Positions 17,172 to 28,661 are shown, counted from the stretch's first letter. The stretch is 64,000 nt of DNA from Streptomyces cellulosae (GCF_000721105.1 NZ_JOEV01000021.1:1-64000), one strand, 5' to 3'. Program-made: numbers and translations. Notes: a model not told the origin generated them from the sequence alone.

Positions 17172-17300
17172 GGCGGCGGCAACTCCTTGACTCGAGCGAG
17201 GCGGCCGTAAAGCCGCGCTAAGTGTCTGTCAGCGGCCTCAGGCTATCGAGCCGTTCCCACCGAGCCGCACCCGACCCTCCCCTACCGCTCCGCTTCCCTC

Positions 17301-17377
17301 AGGACGGCGCAAGGACGGCGCAAGGACGGCGCAAGGAGGGCGCAAGGACAGCTCAAGTGCGGCTCAAGTACGGCGCG
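17301..17377. repeat. Helically phased 11-nt direct repeats upstream of carD
   Basis: Seven 11-nt units follow one another. The first three are identical (AGGACGGCGCA), the fourth differs by one base, and the rest degenerate to AGTGCGGCTCA and AGTACGGCGCG. A period of one DNA turn is what arrays of OmpR-type regulator sites show. They lie in the 677-bp gap (17172-17848) between the lipoprotein gene and carD, which holds no credible gene. Confidence 0.75.
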
Positions 17378-17848
17378 AGTACCGTCCAGCCACTGCCGTC
17401 ACAAGTGTCTCTCGAGTCACATAGGGCCGGGCGATCGTCAGGCATTCACATAAGCGTCCCCGGCGTGTCCCCGAGGATTTTCCGTGGAGGAATCCATGAA
17501 GCCCGGAATTGATCACCATCAGGGTGCCCGGGGGCCCGCTTGATCAATTCCGGATTGGTCCCGTACCCGACTCCGCGCGCCGAACGGAGTAACGTAAGTC
17601 GCACGCTTGGAAGCGGACATATGGGGACGTTCGCCCGCTCGAGGGTGCCTCCGGATGCGTGTAACGTACGCGTTTCACCTCCCCCGGACAGCCGCTCCCA
17701 CCTGCGAATACTTTCTTCCGCTCGCCGGGCGAAGCACGTTCCTGTCGCAGTTGTCAAGCCCCGAGATGCGCCCTGACCTGCGAAAACGCCATTCAGAACA
17801 CGCGGTTTCCGTGTTACTCTGGATAGCCACGGAAGGGGTACCTGTCAC

Positions 17849-18331
17849 ATGACGTTCAAGGTTGGCGACACCGTGGTCTATCCCCATCACGGGGCCGCGC
17901 TGATCGAGGCCATCGAAACTCGCCAGATCAAAGGCGTGGACAAGACCTACTTGGTGCTGAAGGTCGCCCAGGGTGATCTGACGGTACGTGTGCCAGCGGA
18001 CAATGCGGAGTTCGTCGGCGTACGTGATGTGGTCGGTCAGGACGGACTGGACCGGGTCTTCGAGGTGCTGCGCGCGCCGTACGCCGAGGAGCCCACGAAC
18101 TGGTCGCGTCGTTACAAGGCAAACCTGGAGAAGCTCGCCTCCGGCGATGTCATCAAGGTCGCGGAAGTCGTGCGTGACCTGTGGCGTCGTGAGCGCGAGC
18201 GCGGACTCTCCGCCGGTGAGAAGCGCATGCTCGCCAAGGCCCGCCAGATTCTGGTGAGCGAGCTCGCGCTCGCGGAGAACACGAACGAGGACAAGGCCGA
18301 GGCCCTGCTCGACGAGGTCCTCGCGTCCTGA
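17849..18331 (+). CDS. carD: CarD/CdnL-family RNA polymerase-binding regulator
   Basis: A 160-residue protein. The N-terminal Tudor-like RNAP-interacting domain ([20 protein letters not shown]) is followed by a helical DNA-binding domain with [17 protein letters not shown] and [20 protein letters not shown]. CarD stabilises the open complex, especially at rRNA promoters, and is essential in mycobacteria. Start ATG 17849. It heads the run toward ispD and ispF, a conserved actinobacterial arrangement, but a 380-bp gap implies a separate ispD promoter. Confidence 0.95.
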   Translation: MTFKVGDTVVYPHHGAALIEAIETRQIKGVDKTYLVLKVAQGDLTVRVPADNAEFVGVRDVVGQDGLDRVFEVLRAPYAEEPTNWSRRYKANLEKLASGDVIKVAEVVRDLWRRERERGLSAGEKRMLAKARQILVSELALAENTNEDKAEALLDEVLAS

Positions 18332-18711
18332 CGCCGACGCAGGCCGCAGCAAGCAGCCCGCCCAGCTCAGCACATTGAATGCCGCGGTGCCCGATGACGC
18401 AGAAGTCGCCGGGCGCTGCGGCATGTTCGCGTTCCAACGCCTCACCCATTGGCCACGTACGCCACGGAAGCAACGTACGCATCATTCTCGTACCCACCGG
18501 TCACGTACGCACGGCCCGTCATGTACCCATGCTCCGGCCGGGCACACACCCATGGTCATCTCGGGAAGGTTCCCCCGATACTGTGCGTGCCGGGCCCGGG
18601 CAGCAGGCTCGACCAGGGTCACGGAAGGGTTCCGGTCAAGCTGTCGTACCCGGCACGCTTGAGGCCATACCCACCAAGGCCGAGCACACAAACCTGACCT
18701 GACAGGAACCG
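18332..18711. other. carD-ispD intergenic region
   Basis: 380 bp without a credible gene. Several CGTACGC-like words recur between 18450 and 18530 without strict spacing. It probably contains the ispD promoter. Confidence 0.4.
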
Positions 18712-19476
18712 ATGTCTGACGTTTCGCGCCCCTCGCCCGCAGAGGGCCGTACCACTCCTCGCACCGCCGCCGTGATCCCGGCCGCCGGCCGGGGCGTACG
18801 CCTAGGCCCCGGCGCGCCCAAGGCGCTGCGCACGCTGAACGGCACGCCCATGCTGATCCACGCGGTCCGCGCGATGGCCGCGTCCCGGGCCGTCTCCCTC
18901 GTGGTCGTCGTGGCCCCGCCCGACGGCGCCGCCGAGGTCAAGTCGCTGCTCGACGTGCACGCCCTGCCCGAGCGGACGGACTTCCTGGTCGTCCCGGGCG
19001 GCGAGAGCCGGCAGGAGTCCGTGAAACTCGGCCTGGACGCGCTGCCGCCCGAGTACGACACCGTCCTCGTCCACGACGCCGCCCGCCCCCTCGTGCCGGT
19101 CGACACCGTCGACGCCGTCATCGACGCCGTACGGGAAGGTGCCGTGGCCGTCGTCCCGGCGCTGCCCCTCGCGGACACCGTGAAGGAAGTCGAGCCGGCC
19201 GCGACCCCGGGCGGCCCGGAGCCGGTGGTGGCCACCCCCGAGCGGGCCCGCCTCCGCGCCGTCCAGACCCCCCAGGGCTTCGACCGCGCCACCCTGGTCC
19301 GCGCCCACGAGACCGTCACCGACAACGTCACCGACGACGCGAGCATGATCGAGCAGCTCGGCGAGACCGTCGTGGCCGTGCCCGGTCACGAGGAGGCCTT
19401 CAAGGTCACCCGCCCGCTGGACCTGGTCCTCGCGGAAGCGGTCCTGGCCCGCAGGAGGCTCAACGATGGCTTCTGA
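18712..19476 (+). CDS. ispD: 2-C-methyl-D-erythritol 4-phosphate cytidylyltransferase
   Basis: A 254-residue MEP-pathway enzyme that joins CTP and MEP to form CDP-ME. The CTP-binding loop is [16 protein letters not shown], and [18 protein letters not shown] and DNVTDDASM are conserved IspD segments. It overlaps the ispF start by 11 nt, so the two are co-translated. Cytoplasmic, supplying isoprenoid precursors. Confidence 0.96.
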   Translation: MSDVSRPSPAEGRTTPRTAAVIPAAGRGVRLGPGAPKALRTLNGTPMLIHAVRAMAASRAVSLVVVVAPPDGAAEVKSLLDVHALPERTDFLVVPGGESRQESVKLGLDALPPEYDTVLVHDAARPLVPVDTVDAVIDAVREGAVAVVPALPLADTVKEVEPAATPGGPEPVVATPERARLRAVQTPQGFDRATLVRAHETVTDNVTDDASMIEQLGETVVAVPGHEEAFKVTRPLDLVLAEAVLARRRLNDGF

Positions 19477-19963
19477 GACGGCCCACCCGCTGCCCCGGGT
19501 CGGCATCGGCACCGACATCCACGCCTTCGAAGAAGGCCGCGACCTGTGGTGCGCCGGACTGAAGTGGGAGGGCGAGGGCACCGGCCTGGCCGGCCACTCC
19601 GACGCGGACGTCGTCGCCCACGCCGCCTGCAACGCCCTCTTCTCCGCCGCCGGCCTCGGCGACCTCGGACAGCACTTCGGCACCGGACGCCCCGAATGGT
19701 CCGGCGCCTCCGGCGTCACCCTGCTCACGGAGGCCGCGAGGATCGTCCGCGAGGCGGGCTTCGCCATCGGCAACGTCGCCGTACAGGTCGTAGGACCGCG
19801 CCCGAAGATCGGCAAGCGCCGGGACGAGGCGCAGCAGATCCTCTCGGAGGCCGCCGGAGCCCCCGTGTCGGTGTCCGGCGCGACCACCGACGGGCTCGGC
19901 TTCCCCGGACGCGGCGAAGGTCTGATGGCGGTGGCGACGGCGCTGGTGGTGTGGACCGGCTGA
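19466..19963 (+). CDS. ispF: 2-C-methyl-D-erythritol 2,4-cyclodiphosphate synthase
   Basis: A 165-residue IspF that cyclises CDP-ME 2-phosphate. GIGTDIHAF carries the Asp-x-His zinc ligands, [11 protein letters not shown] carries the third His, and the C-terminus has [19 protein letters not shown] sequence. It trimerises in the family. Start ATG 19466 lies inside the ispD 3' end. Confidence 0.96.
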   Translation: MASETAHPLPRVGIGTDIHAFEEGRDLWCAGLKWEGEGTGLAGHSDADVVAHAACNALFSAAGLGDLGQHFGTGRPEWSGASGVTLLTEAARIVREAGFAIGNVAVQVVGPRPKIGKRRDEAQQILSEAAGAPVSVSGATTDGLGFPGRGEGLMAVATALVVWTG

Positions 19964-20058
19964 CAAAACCGGCCGAGGAGACCGGCGGACGTCACGAATC
20001 TGTGCACCTTGGCGGCAAGGGGCTCAAGGCATCGCCCCGCGCCTACTACCCTGGACTC

Positions 20059-21459
20059 GTGACTATTCGCCTGTACGACACCAGTGCCCGGCAGATCCGT
20101 GACTTCGCCCCGCTCCAGCCGGGCTGTGTCTCGATCTACCTGTGTGGTGCCACCGTGCAGGCGGCCCCGCACATCGGGCACGTCCGCTCCTACCTGAACT
20201 TCGACATCATGCGCCGCTGGTTCCAGTACCGCGGCTACGACGTCACGTTCATCCGCAACGTCACCGACATCGACGACAAGATCATCACCAAGGCCGCCGA
20301 GCAGGGCCGCCCCTGGTGGTCCATCGGCTACGAGAACGAGCGCGTGTTCAACGACGGCTACAACGCCCTCGGCTGCCTCCCGCCGACGTACGAACCGCGC
20401 GCCACCGGCCACATCACCGAGATGGTCGAGATGATGCGCGGCCTCATCGAGCGCGGACACGCCTACGAGGCCGACGGCAACGTCTACTTCGACGTGAAGT
20501 CGTTCCCCGAGTACCTGAGCCTGTCCAACCAGGAACTCGACAACCTGCTGCAGCCCTCCGGCGAGGGCGAGACCGGCAAACGGGACGCCCGCGACTTCGC
20601 CCTGTGGAAGGCGGCCAAGCCGGGCGAACCGAGCTGGGAGACGCCGTGGGGCCGCGGCCGGCCCGGCTGGCACCTGGAGTGCTCGGCGATGGCGCACAAG
20701 TACCTCGGCTCCGTCTTCGACATCCACGGCGGCGGCCTGGACCTGATCTTCCCGCACCACGAGAACGAGATCGCCCAGGCCAAGGCCTACGGCGACGAGT
20801 TCGCCCGGTACTGGGTGCACAACGCCTGGGTCACCATGAGCGGCGAGAAGATGTCCAAGTCGCTCGGCAACTCGGTCCTCGTCTCCGAGATGGTCAAGAC
20901 ATGGCGCCCGATCGTGCTGCGCTACTACCTCGGCACCCCGCACTACCGCTCGATGATCGAGTACAGCGAGGAGGCCCTGCGCGAGGCCGAGTCGGCATTC
21001 GCACGGATCGAGGGCTTCGTGCAGCGCGTGGTGGAGAAGGCCGGGGGAGCCGTCGAACCCGCCGCCGACGTGCCGCCCGCCTTCGCCGAGGCCATGGACG
21101 ACGACCTGGGCGTCCCGCAGGCCCTCGCCGTCGTGCACACCACCGTCCGGCAGGGCAACAGCGCGCTCGCCGCCGACGACAAGGAAGCCGCCGTGGCCCG
21201 CCTCGCCGAGGTCCGCGCCATGCTCGGCATCCTCGGTCTGGACCCGCTCGACCCGCACTGGGCCGGCGAGGCCGACCGCGGGGACGACCTGCACGGCGTC
21301 GTCGACAGCCTCGTACGCCTCGTCCTCGACCAGCGCGAGGCCGCCCGCGCCCGCAAGGACTGGACGACCGCGGACGCCATCCGCGACCAGCTCAACCAGT
21401 CCGGACTCGTCATCGAGGACAGCCCGCAGGGGCCGCGCTGGAGCCTCGGCCCGCGCTGA
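20059..21459 (+). CDS. cysS: Cysteinyl-tRNA synthetase
   Basis: A 466-residue class I synthetase charging tRNA-Cys. HIGH at residues 38-41, KMSKS at 264-268, and zinc ligands in [16 protein letters not shown] and the HHENE segment. The C-terminal helical domain ends in [20 protein letters not shown]. Start GTG 20059 gives the family length; longer frames upstream are non-coding. It lies 95 bp after ispF on the same strand. Confidence 0.97.
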   Translation: MTIRLYDTSARQIRDFAPLQPGCVSIYLCGATVQAAPHIGHVRSYLNFDIMRRWFQYRGYDVTFIRNVTDIDDKIITKAAEQGRPWWSIGYENERVFNDGYNALGCLPPTYEPRATGHITEMVEMMRGLIERGHAYEADGNVYFDVKSFPEYLSLSNQELDNLLQPSGEGETGKRDARDFALWKAAKPGEPSWETPWGRGRPGWHLECSAMAHKYLGSVFDIHGGGLDLIFPHHENEIAQAKAYGDEFARYWVHNAWVTMSGEKMSKSLGNSVLVSEMVKTWRPIVLRYYLGTPHYRSMIEYSEEALREAESAFARIEGFVQRVVEKAGGAVEPAADVPPAFAEAMDDDLGVPQALAVVHTTVRQGNSALAADDKEAAVARLAEVRAMLGILGLDPLDPHWAGEADRGDDLHGVVDSLVRLVLDQREAARARKDWTTADAIRDQLNQSGLVIEDSPQGPRWSLGPR

Positions 21460-21549
21460 CCCTTCCTTGATCGATTGTGCCGCTCGGCCATCCGGGCGGC
21501 ACACTGCATAGACGTACGTACTTCACCGCTTTTCACAGACAGGTAGGTC

Positions 21550-22491
21550 ATGGCAGCCAACAACCGCCGCATGTCCGGCAAGAAGGGCGCGCAGGTCGGC
21601 AGCGGCGGCCAGCGACGCAGGGGCCTCGAAGGCAAGGGCCCGACCCCGCCCGCCGAGATGCGCAAGGGGCACAAGAAGAACCGCGTCGCAGGCGCCAAGG
21701 CCAAGCAGACGCTGCGCCGGCCCGCACCCCGGGGCCGTGGCGGCAAGTCGGCGTCCGAGCTGGTCGTCGGCCGCAACCCGGTCGTCGAGGCGCTGCGCGA
21801 GGGCGTGCCCGCCTCCACGCTGTACGTCCAGCAGTTCATCGACAACGACGAGCGGGTCCGCGAGGCGCTCCAGCTCGCGGCCGAACGCGGCGGGATCAAC
21901 CTCATGGAGGCCCCCCGCCCCGAACTCGACCGCATGACCAACGGCCTCAACCACCAGGGCCTCGTCCTCCAGGTGCCGCCGTACGAGTACGCCCACCCCG
22001 AGGACCTCGCAGGCGCCGCCTACGACGGCGGTCAGGACCCCCTCATCGTCGCCCTCGACGGCGTCACCGACCCGCGCAACCTGGGTGCCGTCGTCCGCTC
22101 CGTCTCCGCCTTCGGCGGCCACGGTGTCGTCGTCCCCGAGCGGCGCGCGGCCGGCATGACCGCCGGTGCCTGGAAGACGTCCGCCGGTACGGCCGCCCGT
22201 ACGCCCGTAGCCCGCGCCACCAACCTGACGCGCGCCCTGGAGGGGTACAAGAAGGCCGGCATCGTGGTCGTCGGCCTGGCCGCCGACGGCGAGGCCGAGG
22301 TCGGCGAACTGGCCGCGCTGGACGGCCCGGTCGTCATCGTCGTCGGCAGCGAGGGCAAGGGCCTGTCCCGCCTCGTGAGCGAGACCTGCGACCACCGGGT
22401 GCGGATTCCGATGCCGGGCGGGGCCGAGTCGCTCAACGCCGGCGTGGCCGCGGGGATCGTGCTCTACGAGGCGGCGCGGCGACGGGCGTGA
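21550..22491 (+). CDS. rlmB: 23S rRNA (guanosine-2'-O)-methyltransferase RlmB/TrmH family
   Basis: A 313-residue SPOUT methyltransferase. A basic N-terminal extension (about 1-68, many Lys/Arg/Gly) leads to a substrate-binding domain from [11 protein letters not shown], then the knotted SpoU domain with [35 protein letters not shown] and [18 protein letters not shown]. The three SPOUT motifs are intact. Probably modifies 23S rRNA; the exact site (G2251) is by family. Confidence 0.92.
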   Translation: MAANNRRMSGKKGAQVGSGGQRRRGLEGKGPTPPAEMRKGHKKNRVAGAKAKQTLRRPAPRGRGGKSASELVVGRNPVVEALREGVPASTLYVQQFIDNDERVREALQLAAERGGINLMEAPRPELDRMTNGLNHQGLVLQVPPYEYAHPEDLAGAAYDGGQDPLIVALDGVTDPRNLGAVVRSVSAFGGHGVVVPERRAAGMTAGAWKTSAGTAARTPVARATNLTRALEGYKKAGIVVVGLAADGEAEVGELAALDGPVVIVVGSEGKGLSRLVSETCDHRVRIPMPGGAESLNAGVAAGIVLYEAARRRA

Positions 22492-22611
22492 ACGGGCCTT
22501 CGACCTAGTCACCCACACGGGGTGTTCCTGGCGTAAAGGACAACCTTGACGGAGACCGGACAGATCCAGCCCCGGTCAAGGCAGTGTCCTAACCACACGT
22601 CACTCGGTTAG

Positions 22612-24375
22612 ATGAGTGTGGACACCAGAACACCCCGCACACCCACGGGGGACGGCCCGTCGGGATTCGACGACGCTCCCGCGCTGAGCATGGTGAAGGT
22701 GCCGAGCGATCCGGCGCAGGTCATCGTCAATCATGTGAGCTTCCGCGTGCAGTTGGGCGCGTCGACCCGGCGCATCCAATCCCCGCGGATCGCACGGCAC
22801 TTGAGCGCCACCGTGGACACCGCGCGCATGCCCGCCCCCGGCGCGGCCGGCAGACCGGGCGTCAACGCGGCCGCCCGCCGCCGGCCCGTCGTGTGGAGCG
22901 GCAAGTCCGCCCCCGACGACACCGGCGCCCACCGCCTGCTCCAGGCCGTGCGGGGCGGCAGCGTCAGCCACGGCGAAGACTCCGCCCCCGCCCCGACCAC
23001 CGACGCCGGAGCCACCCAGGTCATCCCCCGCGTCGACGTCAACGGCGGCTACGGCGACCAGGGTTACGCCGACGGCTACGGCAACGACGGCTACCGCGAC
23101 GACGGCTACGACGACGGTTATGACGACCTCGCCCAGACCGTCGAAACCCCGGTCGTCGGCGCCCAGCGCACCCACGGCGGCACCGACGGCACCCGCCTCC
23201 TGCCCCACATGCGGACCGTGGGCAGCGCCTACGACGAACCCGCCTACACCGGCGAGGAGTACGAGGAGTACGAGCAGTACGACCACCGCGGCGCAGGCGC
23301 CGACTCCGACTCCGCCTCCCCTTCCGACTCCGACGAGGACCGGCCCGGCAGGCCGCACGGCGACGACCCCTCACGGCACGCCTACTACCCCGGCCGCCGC
23401 ATGAACCTCGGCGTCGTCCTCCTCCCCCTGCGCATCTTCCTCGGTTTCATCTCCATCTACGCCGGCATGGGCAAGCTCTGCGACCCCGTCTACTTCGACG
23501 GCGGCGAACGCGGCTCCATGGTGAAGTGGCTCAACACCCTGCACCCCTGGGAAGTCGCCGAGCCACTGCGCCAGTTCGCCCTCCAGCACCCCATCGGCGC
23601 CGGCCTGGTCATCGCCTTCCTCCAGGTCATCGTGGGCGTCCTCACGATCCTGGGCTGCTGGCAGCGGGTCGCCGCGGTCGTCGGCGCCGGACTGTCCGCC
23701 GCCCTCCTCGTCACCGTCAGCTGGAAGAGCGTCCCCGCCTACGACACCCCCGACATCATCTACCTCGCCGCCTGGTCCCCGCTGATCATCGCCGGCGCCC
23801 CCGTCTACTCCGTCGACGGCCGCCTCGCCGGCGGCGCCTGGCGCCGCCTCGGCCCCCGCGCCGACATCTGGGACCTGCGCCGCTACGTCCTGCGCCGCGG
23901 CGCCCTCATCACCGCCGTCGCCACCGGCATCACCCTGCTGATCGGCTCACTGCTCGGCGGCGCCGTCCGCGACGCCGGCCGCGTGGTCGTCCCCGGACCC
24001 GGCGAGCCCCCACGCAACGAACTTCCCGGCTCCCCCCTCCCACGGCACCCCGCCAAGCACCACCGGACGACCCCGTCGGCCTCCGTCCCGCCCACCCGGA
24101 GCACCACCACCGGAACGGCCGGCCCGACCGTCGGCACCACCACCCCGGGCGCCACCCGCGACACCGGCACCGCGACCGGCGGCGGCGCGCCCAGCATGAC
24201 CCAGGGCACCGGCGGCCAGGTCCCGCCCCAGCAGACCCCCCCAGCCCAGCAGCAGGCCCCCAGCACCACCTCCGGACCCACCTCCGGCGGCAGCGCCTCC
24301 AGCGGCTCGACAGGCGGCACCGGCAGCGGAGACTCGACCTCCCAGCCGGGCCTTGTGGGCGGCCTGTTGGGGTAA
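22612..24375 (+). CDS. DoxX-family membrane protein with long disordered ends
   Basis: A 587-residue protein. Residues 1-260 are polar and low-complexity, including a Tyr/Gly/Asp repeat stretch (GYGDQGYADGYGNDGYRDDG and onward, about 144-172) and an acidic Glu/Tyr run near 218-230. Residues 265-450 hold a DoxX-like core with four or more TM segments (LGVVLLPLRIFLGFISIYAG onward). The tail from about 460 is Thr/Ser/Pro/Gly/Gln-rich and probably extracellular. Matches the SCO4237 position. Function unknown; DoxX proteins are often linked to redox or quinone chemistry. Confidence 0.85.
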   Translation: MSVDTRTPRTPTGDGPSGFDDAPALSMVKVPSDPAQVIVNHVSFRVQLGASTRRIQSPRIARHLSATVDTARMPAPGAAGRPGVNAAARRRPVVWSGKSAPDDTGAHRLLQAVRGGSVSHGEDSAPAPTTDAGATQVIPRVDVNGGYGDQGYADGYGNDGYRDDGYDDGYDDLAQTVETPVVGAQRTHGGTDGTRLLPHMRTVGSAYDEPAYTGEEYEEYEQYDHRGAGADSDSASPSDSDEDRPGRPHGDDPSRHAYYPGRRMNLGVVLLPLRIFLGFISIYAGMGKLCDPVYFDGGERGSMVKWLNTLHPWEVAEPLRQFALQHPIGAGLVIAFLQVIVGVLTILGCWQRVAAVVGAGLSAALLVTVSWKSVPAYDTPDIIYLAAWSPLIIAGAPVYSVDGRLAGGAWRRLGPRADIWDLRRYVLRRGALITAVATGITLLIGSLLGGAVRDAGRVVVPGPGEPPRNELPGSPLPRHPAKHHRTTPSASVPPTRSTTTGTAGPTVGTTTPGATRDTGTATGGGAPSMTQGTGGQVPPQQTPPAQQQAPSTTSGPTSGGSASSGSTGGTGSGDSTSQPGLVGGLLG

Positions 24376-24432
24376 CCCCGCCGGTGGGCGAAATCCTGGG
24401 CGCGCCTGCCGGCTGAACCACCTCTTGGCCCA

Positions 24433-24480
24433 TACGCCGATGGGGTCCCGCACTTCACAGTGCGGGACCCCATCGGCGTA
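24433..24480. terminator. Bidirectional terminator, perfect 22-bp stem
   Basis: 24433-24454 pairs perfectly with 24459-24480 around a 4-nt loop. It lies between the convergent DoxX and nucleotidyltransferase genes. A short GGCTACC-type 7-bp tandem repeat follows at about 24546-24573. Confidence 0.9.
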
Positions 24481-24568
24481 CAGCTGTCGGCGTATGCCTG
24501 CTTGCGCTACCTGCTGGCGTCCACCGGCGAACGAAACTCGCCGGCGGCTACCGGCTACCGGCTACCGG

Positions 24569-25300
24569 CTACCGCCCCATCGCGGCCAGCTCCTTAGCCG
24601 CCTCCGTCAGATCCTTGGCCGTGTCGATGGCCCGCCAGTACGCACCCTGCGGAATCGGGAAACCGGCCAGCCGCCGCTCCCGCGCGAGATGCGGGAACGT
24701 CGTCCGCTCATGGTCCCCCCGCTCGGGCAGCAACTCCACGAACCCCGGAGAGAAGACGTAGACGCCCGCGTTGATCTCGAACGTCGACGGCGGCGCCTCG
24801 ATGAAGTCGGTGATGTGCCCGAAGCCGTCCGTCTTCACCGCCCCCCACGGAATCCGCGGCCGCGCCAGCGCGAGGGTCGCGACCGCGTCACGCTCGGCGT
24901 GGAAGTCCGCCATGTCGCGCAGCGAGAAACGGGTCCAGATGTCGCCGTTGGTGGCGTACCAGGGGCGGTCCGGGTGGGGCAGGTGCGCGGCGGCGTACTT
25001 GAGGCCGCCGCCACGGCCCAGCGGCTCCGTCTCGACGACGGTCGTGACGTTCACCGGCAGATCCGCGGACTCCAGCCACTTCTGCAGGACGTCGGCGAGA
25101 TGGCCGCAGCTGATCACCACGTCCGTCACGCCCTCTTCCGCGAGCCAGACGAGCTGATGGCCGATGATCGGAGTCCCCGTACCGGGGATCTCGACCATCG
25201 GCTTGGGCCGGTCGTCGGTGTAGGGGCGCAGCCGGGAACCCTGGCCCCCGGCCAGGACGACGGCTTGAACGGGGCGGGACGCGGCGTTCGGATCGGTCAT
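24569..25300 (-). CDS. Nucleotidyltransferase (sugar-1-phosphate NTP transferase)
   Basis: A 243-residue NTP_transferase. The N-terminal signature AVVLAGGQGSRLRPYTDDRP with KPMVEI is the nucleotide-binding loop, and TNGDIW supplies the metal-binding Asp. It resembles GDP-mannose or glucose-1-phosphate pyrophosphorylases but is shorter than ManC and lacks a beta-helix domain. Start ATG 25300. The sugar substrate is not determinable from sequence. Confidence 0.88.
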   Translation of the reverse strand: MTDPNAASRPVQAVVLAGGQGSRLRPYTDDRPKPMVEIPGTGTPIIGHQLVWLAEEGVTDVVISCGHLADVLQKWLESADLPVNVTTVVETEPLGRGGGLKYAAAHLPHPDRPWYATNGDIWTRFSLRDMADFHAERDAVATLALARPRIPWGAVKTDGFGHITDFIEAPPSTFEINAGVYVFSPGFVELLPERGDHERTTFPHLARERRLAGFPIPQGAYWRAIDTAKDLTEAAKELAAMGR

Positions 25301-25416
25301 GAATCGAACTGTACGGTGCGTCCCGCCCGGTGCTGGTTCCGGCAACCTTTCCTTAATCAGCCGTTACCTCCTTCCGGTGGGATGCCGGGTCTCCCGAGGG
25401 AAGGCAGGGGACGCGC

Positions 25417-25869
25417 TCAGCTGTGCGCCGCCGCGACGCCCGAGGCGAAGGACGTGTCGCACACCGGGCGGGCGTACGACTGCGCGCGCGTGGGCCCGTA
25501 CACGCGGACCGCGGCACGGCCCAGCGCCCTGGCGATGGACGTGCAGTGCCCGGCCAGCTTGGGACGGCCGTTGACGGCCTCCTGGAGGTGCGTGAGCGCG
25601 ACGCCCGGGTCCTTCTCCTGGAGTTCGGTCAGGAGCTGGTCCCGCAGCACGTCCTGCGGGGCCCGGGGCGCTGCGGGCCTGGCGTCCGACAGGGTGGCGT
25701 CCGACGCCGTGAGCACCGAGTTCGAGGAATCCCCCGACCAGTTGACCCGGGTGACCGCGAGGGTCCCGGAGAGCACCAGGACGACGGGCAGGACGAGGGC
25801 GAGGGAGCGGCCGATCCGGCGGGCGGGGCCCCGGCCGCGTCGCGTCTGTTGGTTAGTGGAGTACTTCAC
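25417..25869 (-). CDS. Exported/membrane-anchored hypothetical protein
   Basis: A 150-residue protein. A basic N-terminus (residues 1-20) precedes one hydrophobic segment (about 21-41), then a polar linker and a helical domain with two cysteines (GHCTSIARALG and PVCDTSFASG) that could form a disulfide. The single segment may be an uncleaved anchor. No family recognised; corresponds by position to SCO4239. Confidence 0.7.
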   Translation of the reverse strand: MKYSTNQQTRRGRGPARRIGRSLALVLPVVLVLSGTLAVTRVNWSGDSSNSVLTASDATLSDARPAAPRAPQDVLRDQLLTELQEKDPGVALTHLQEAVNGRPKLAGHCTSIARALGRAAVRVYGPTRAQSYARPVCDTSFASGVAAAHS

Positions 25870-26003
25870 GCGTGTGAGGGTAGCGTGGGGTGATGATTTG
25901 GCGACATTGTGTCACCGGTTCGGGGGATGAAGAGGCGCCTTTTCTGGGTAGCGGGTTGACGCCGCTGCCCGAAATGACCGGTCTGCCGGGGTATTTGTCG
26001 ACA

Positions 26004-26043
26004 ACGAGAAGGGCCCCGCAGCATCCTGTGAGGCCCTCTTCGT
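26004..26043 (-). terminator. msiK terminator-like hairpin
   Basis: An imperfect 18-nt stem (26004-26021 with 26026-26043) ends about 40 bp past the msiK stop. Confidence 0.5.
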
Positions 26044-26081
26044 CAACGTGGGTGAATTACCCGGGATCGTGCCACCCGCAC

Positions 26082-27218
<1,137 letters not shown>

Positions 27219-27569
27219 GGTTACAGGGCCCCCTTCTACCGGCAGGAACGTGCCGGACGATCCGTTGTAGGAAGGTGGTGAGCCGCCCCGGACACATCCC
27301 GGGGTGGTGTAGTCCACACGCGTGAACTGGGTCAGGACGGTACCTGGCGTTCGCCCGGCTGTCAGTACCTCGGGACATGTGAACTTCGCGGAAATTTTCG
27401 AAGGGGGCAGAGTCAGCACTTCGGAACGGCACGTCAGATCGATCAACGAACGGGTGCGCGGATGGTTACGCGGAGTTTTTCGGCCGGGTGAGGAAGAACC
27501 TCGTGGCTTGGGGAAACGGGCTCTGTGTACAGTGGTGGCGCCTTCGCGCGCGGTGTTGTCGTGCGCGAT
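27219..27569. other. msiK upstream region / tRNA leader
   Basis: 350 bp holding the msiK promoter (minus strand) and the tRNA-Thr promoter (plus strand). A short near-palindrome CGGAAATTTTCG lies at about 27390-27401. No credible gene. Confidence 0.4.
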
Positions 27570-27643
27570 GCCTCCTTAGCTCAGTTGGCCAGAGCGCCGC
27601 ACTTGTAATGCGTAGGTCGTCGGTTCGAATCCGACAGGGGGCT
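27570..27643 (+). tRNA. tRNA-Thr (anticodon TGT)
   Basis: 74 nt. The acceptor arm GCCTCCT pairs with AGGGGGC (27636-27642) with one G-U, and the D arm has TTAGCTCAGTTGG. The anticodon loop is CTTGTAA with TGT at 27604-27606, and the T arm has GTTCGAATC. CCA is not encoded. A stand-alone gene. Confidence 0.97.
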
Positions 27644-27654
27644 CAACGAGAAAA

Positions 27655-27685
27655 AGCCCAGGTCAGACCCCGTCTGGCCTGGGCT
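27655..27685. terminator. Shared terminator of tRNA-Thr and DUF4037 gene
   Basis: 27655-27668 pairs with 27672-27685 with one mismatch around a 3-nt loop. It lies just after the tRNA and covers the stop codon of the minus-strand DUF4037 gene, so it probably works in both directions. Confidence 0.75.
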
Positions 27686-28655
27686 TCTCCCTGTCCCGCC
27701 CCTCCAGCGCCGCAGCGAACCTCTCCGCCCCCAGCACCCGGAACGGCCTGCTGTGGTACGGCCGCACGCTCGGGTCGACCGGATCCGTCAGGCCGAGTTC
27801 GTTGTGCAGGCCCGCGACCGTCTCGTACGCCTGGCACAGGTGTTTCTCCCGAGTCCGCCAGTCCGTCGCCGCGAGGGCGGCCGTGAGGACCGGAGTGAGG
27901 CGGGCGCCCGTCGGGGTGCGGGTGAAGGCCGTGCCCAGCCATTTGCTGTACGGCGGGTAGCGGCGGTGCATCAGGAGGCACAGGCGCATCAGGTGGCGGG
28001 TCTGGCGGGCGGCGACGATCGCTGAGCCGAGTTCGTCGCCCACCTCGCCGCAGCGGCCCACGAAGGCCTCCTCCTCGGCGAGGTGCCGCCAGTGGTGGGC
28101 CAGGGTCTGGAGCCAGGTGTCGTGGGGGTACCAGGTCAGGGCTGTGCGGGCGGGGGTCAGGGTGCCGAGGCCGTCGTGGAAGACGGTGCCCTCGGTGGCT
28201 TCGGCGAGGAGTTGGGTGGGGGTCGAGAGCCAGGTGTCCGGGGGTATGCCCGTCGTCGGGTCGAAGCCCAGATGGTGGGTGAACCATGTCGGTACGTCGG
28301 CGATGTCGATGCGGTGGTGGACCGGGCCGTCGGTTCGTCGCATGACGCGGACGTGGGGTTCCTCGGTGGGGGCGAAGTGGGTGGGGTGGCCGAGGAAGGT
28401 TTTCGGGAGGTGTTCGGAGAGGAACGCGGAGAGTCGCTCGGCGTGGCGGGGTGTGTCCTCGGGGCGGAGGAAGAGCTGGAGGCGTGGGCCCCATTCGTGG
28501 TCCGCGGAGCGGGGGGTGTCGAAGCCGAGGACTTCTGAGCCGCTGCCGATGCGGGCGGCGGAGTGGGGGAGGCCGGGGAAGGCCTGGTCCAGGAGGGGGC
28601 GGACGGCTTCCGTGTAGAAGCGGCGGGAGAGTTCCAGGCCCGGGATGAAGGTCAT
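27663..28655 (-). CDS. DUF4037 domain protein
   Basis: A 330-residue protein. The N-terminal GSGSEVLGFDTPRSADHEWG and RLQLFLRP resemble the G-S-x-x-D-x-x-S-D-x-D signature of nucleotidyltransferase-fold proteins, and the remainder is helical. DUF4037 proteins are thought to be nucleotidyltransferase relatives; no substrate is known. It lies 6 bp from the GNAT gene upstream (same strand), so the two are probably co-transcribed. Confidence 0.82.
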   Translation of the reverse strand: MTFIPGLELSRRFYTEAVRPLLDQAFPGLPHSAARIGSGSEVLGFDTPRSADHEWGPRLQLFLRPEDTPRHAERLSAFLSEHLPKTFLGHPTHFAPTEEPHVRVMRRTDGPVHHRIDIADVPTWFTHHLGFDPTTGIPPDTWLSTPTQLLAEATEGTVFHDGLGTLTPARTALTWYPHDTWLQTLAHHWRHLAEEEAFVGRCGEVGDELGSAIVAARQTRHLMRLCLLMHRRYPPYSKWLGTAFTRTPTGARLTPVLTAALAATDWRTREKHLCQAYETVAGLHNELGLTDPVDPSVRPYHSRPFRVLGAERFAAALEGRDREKPRPDGV

Positions 28656-28661
28656 CGGAGG

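Noticed and set aside
18802..21504. 900-codon minus-strand frame opposite ispD-ispF-cysS
   Set aside because: Spans three well-identified plus-strand genes and has no recognisable domain; antisense G+C artefact.
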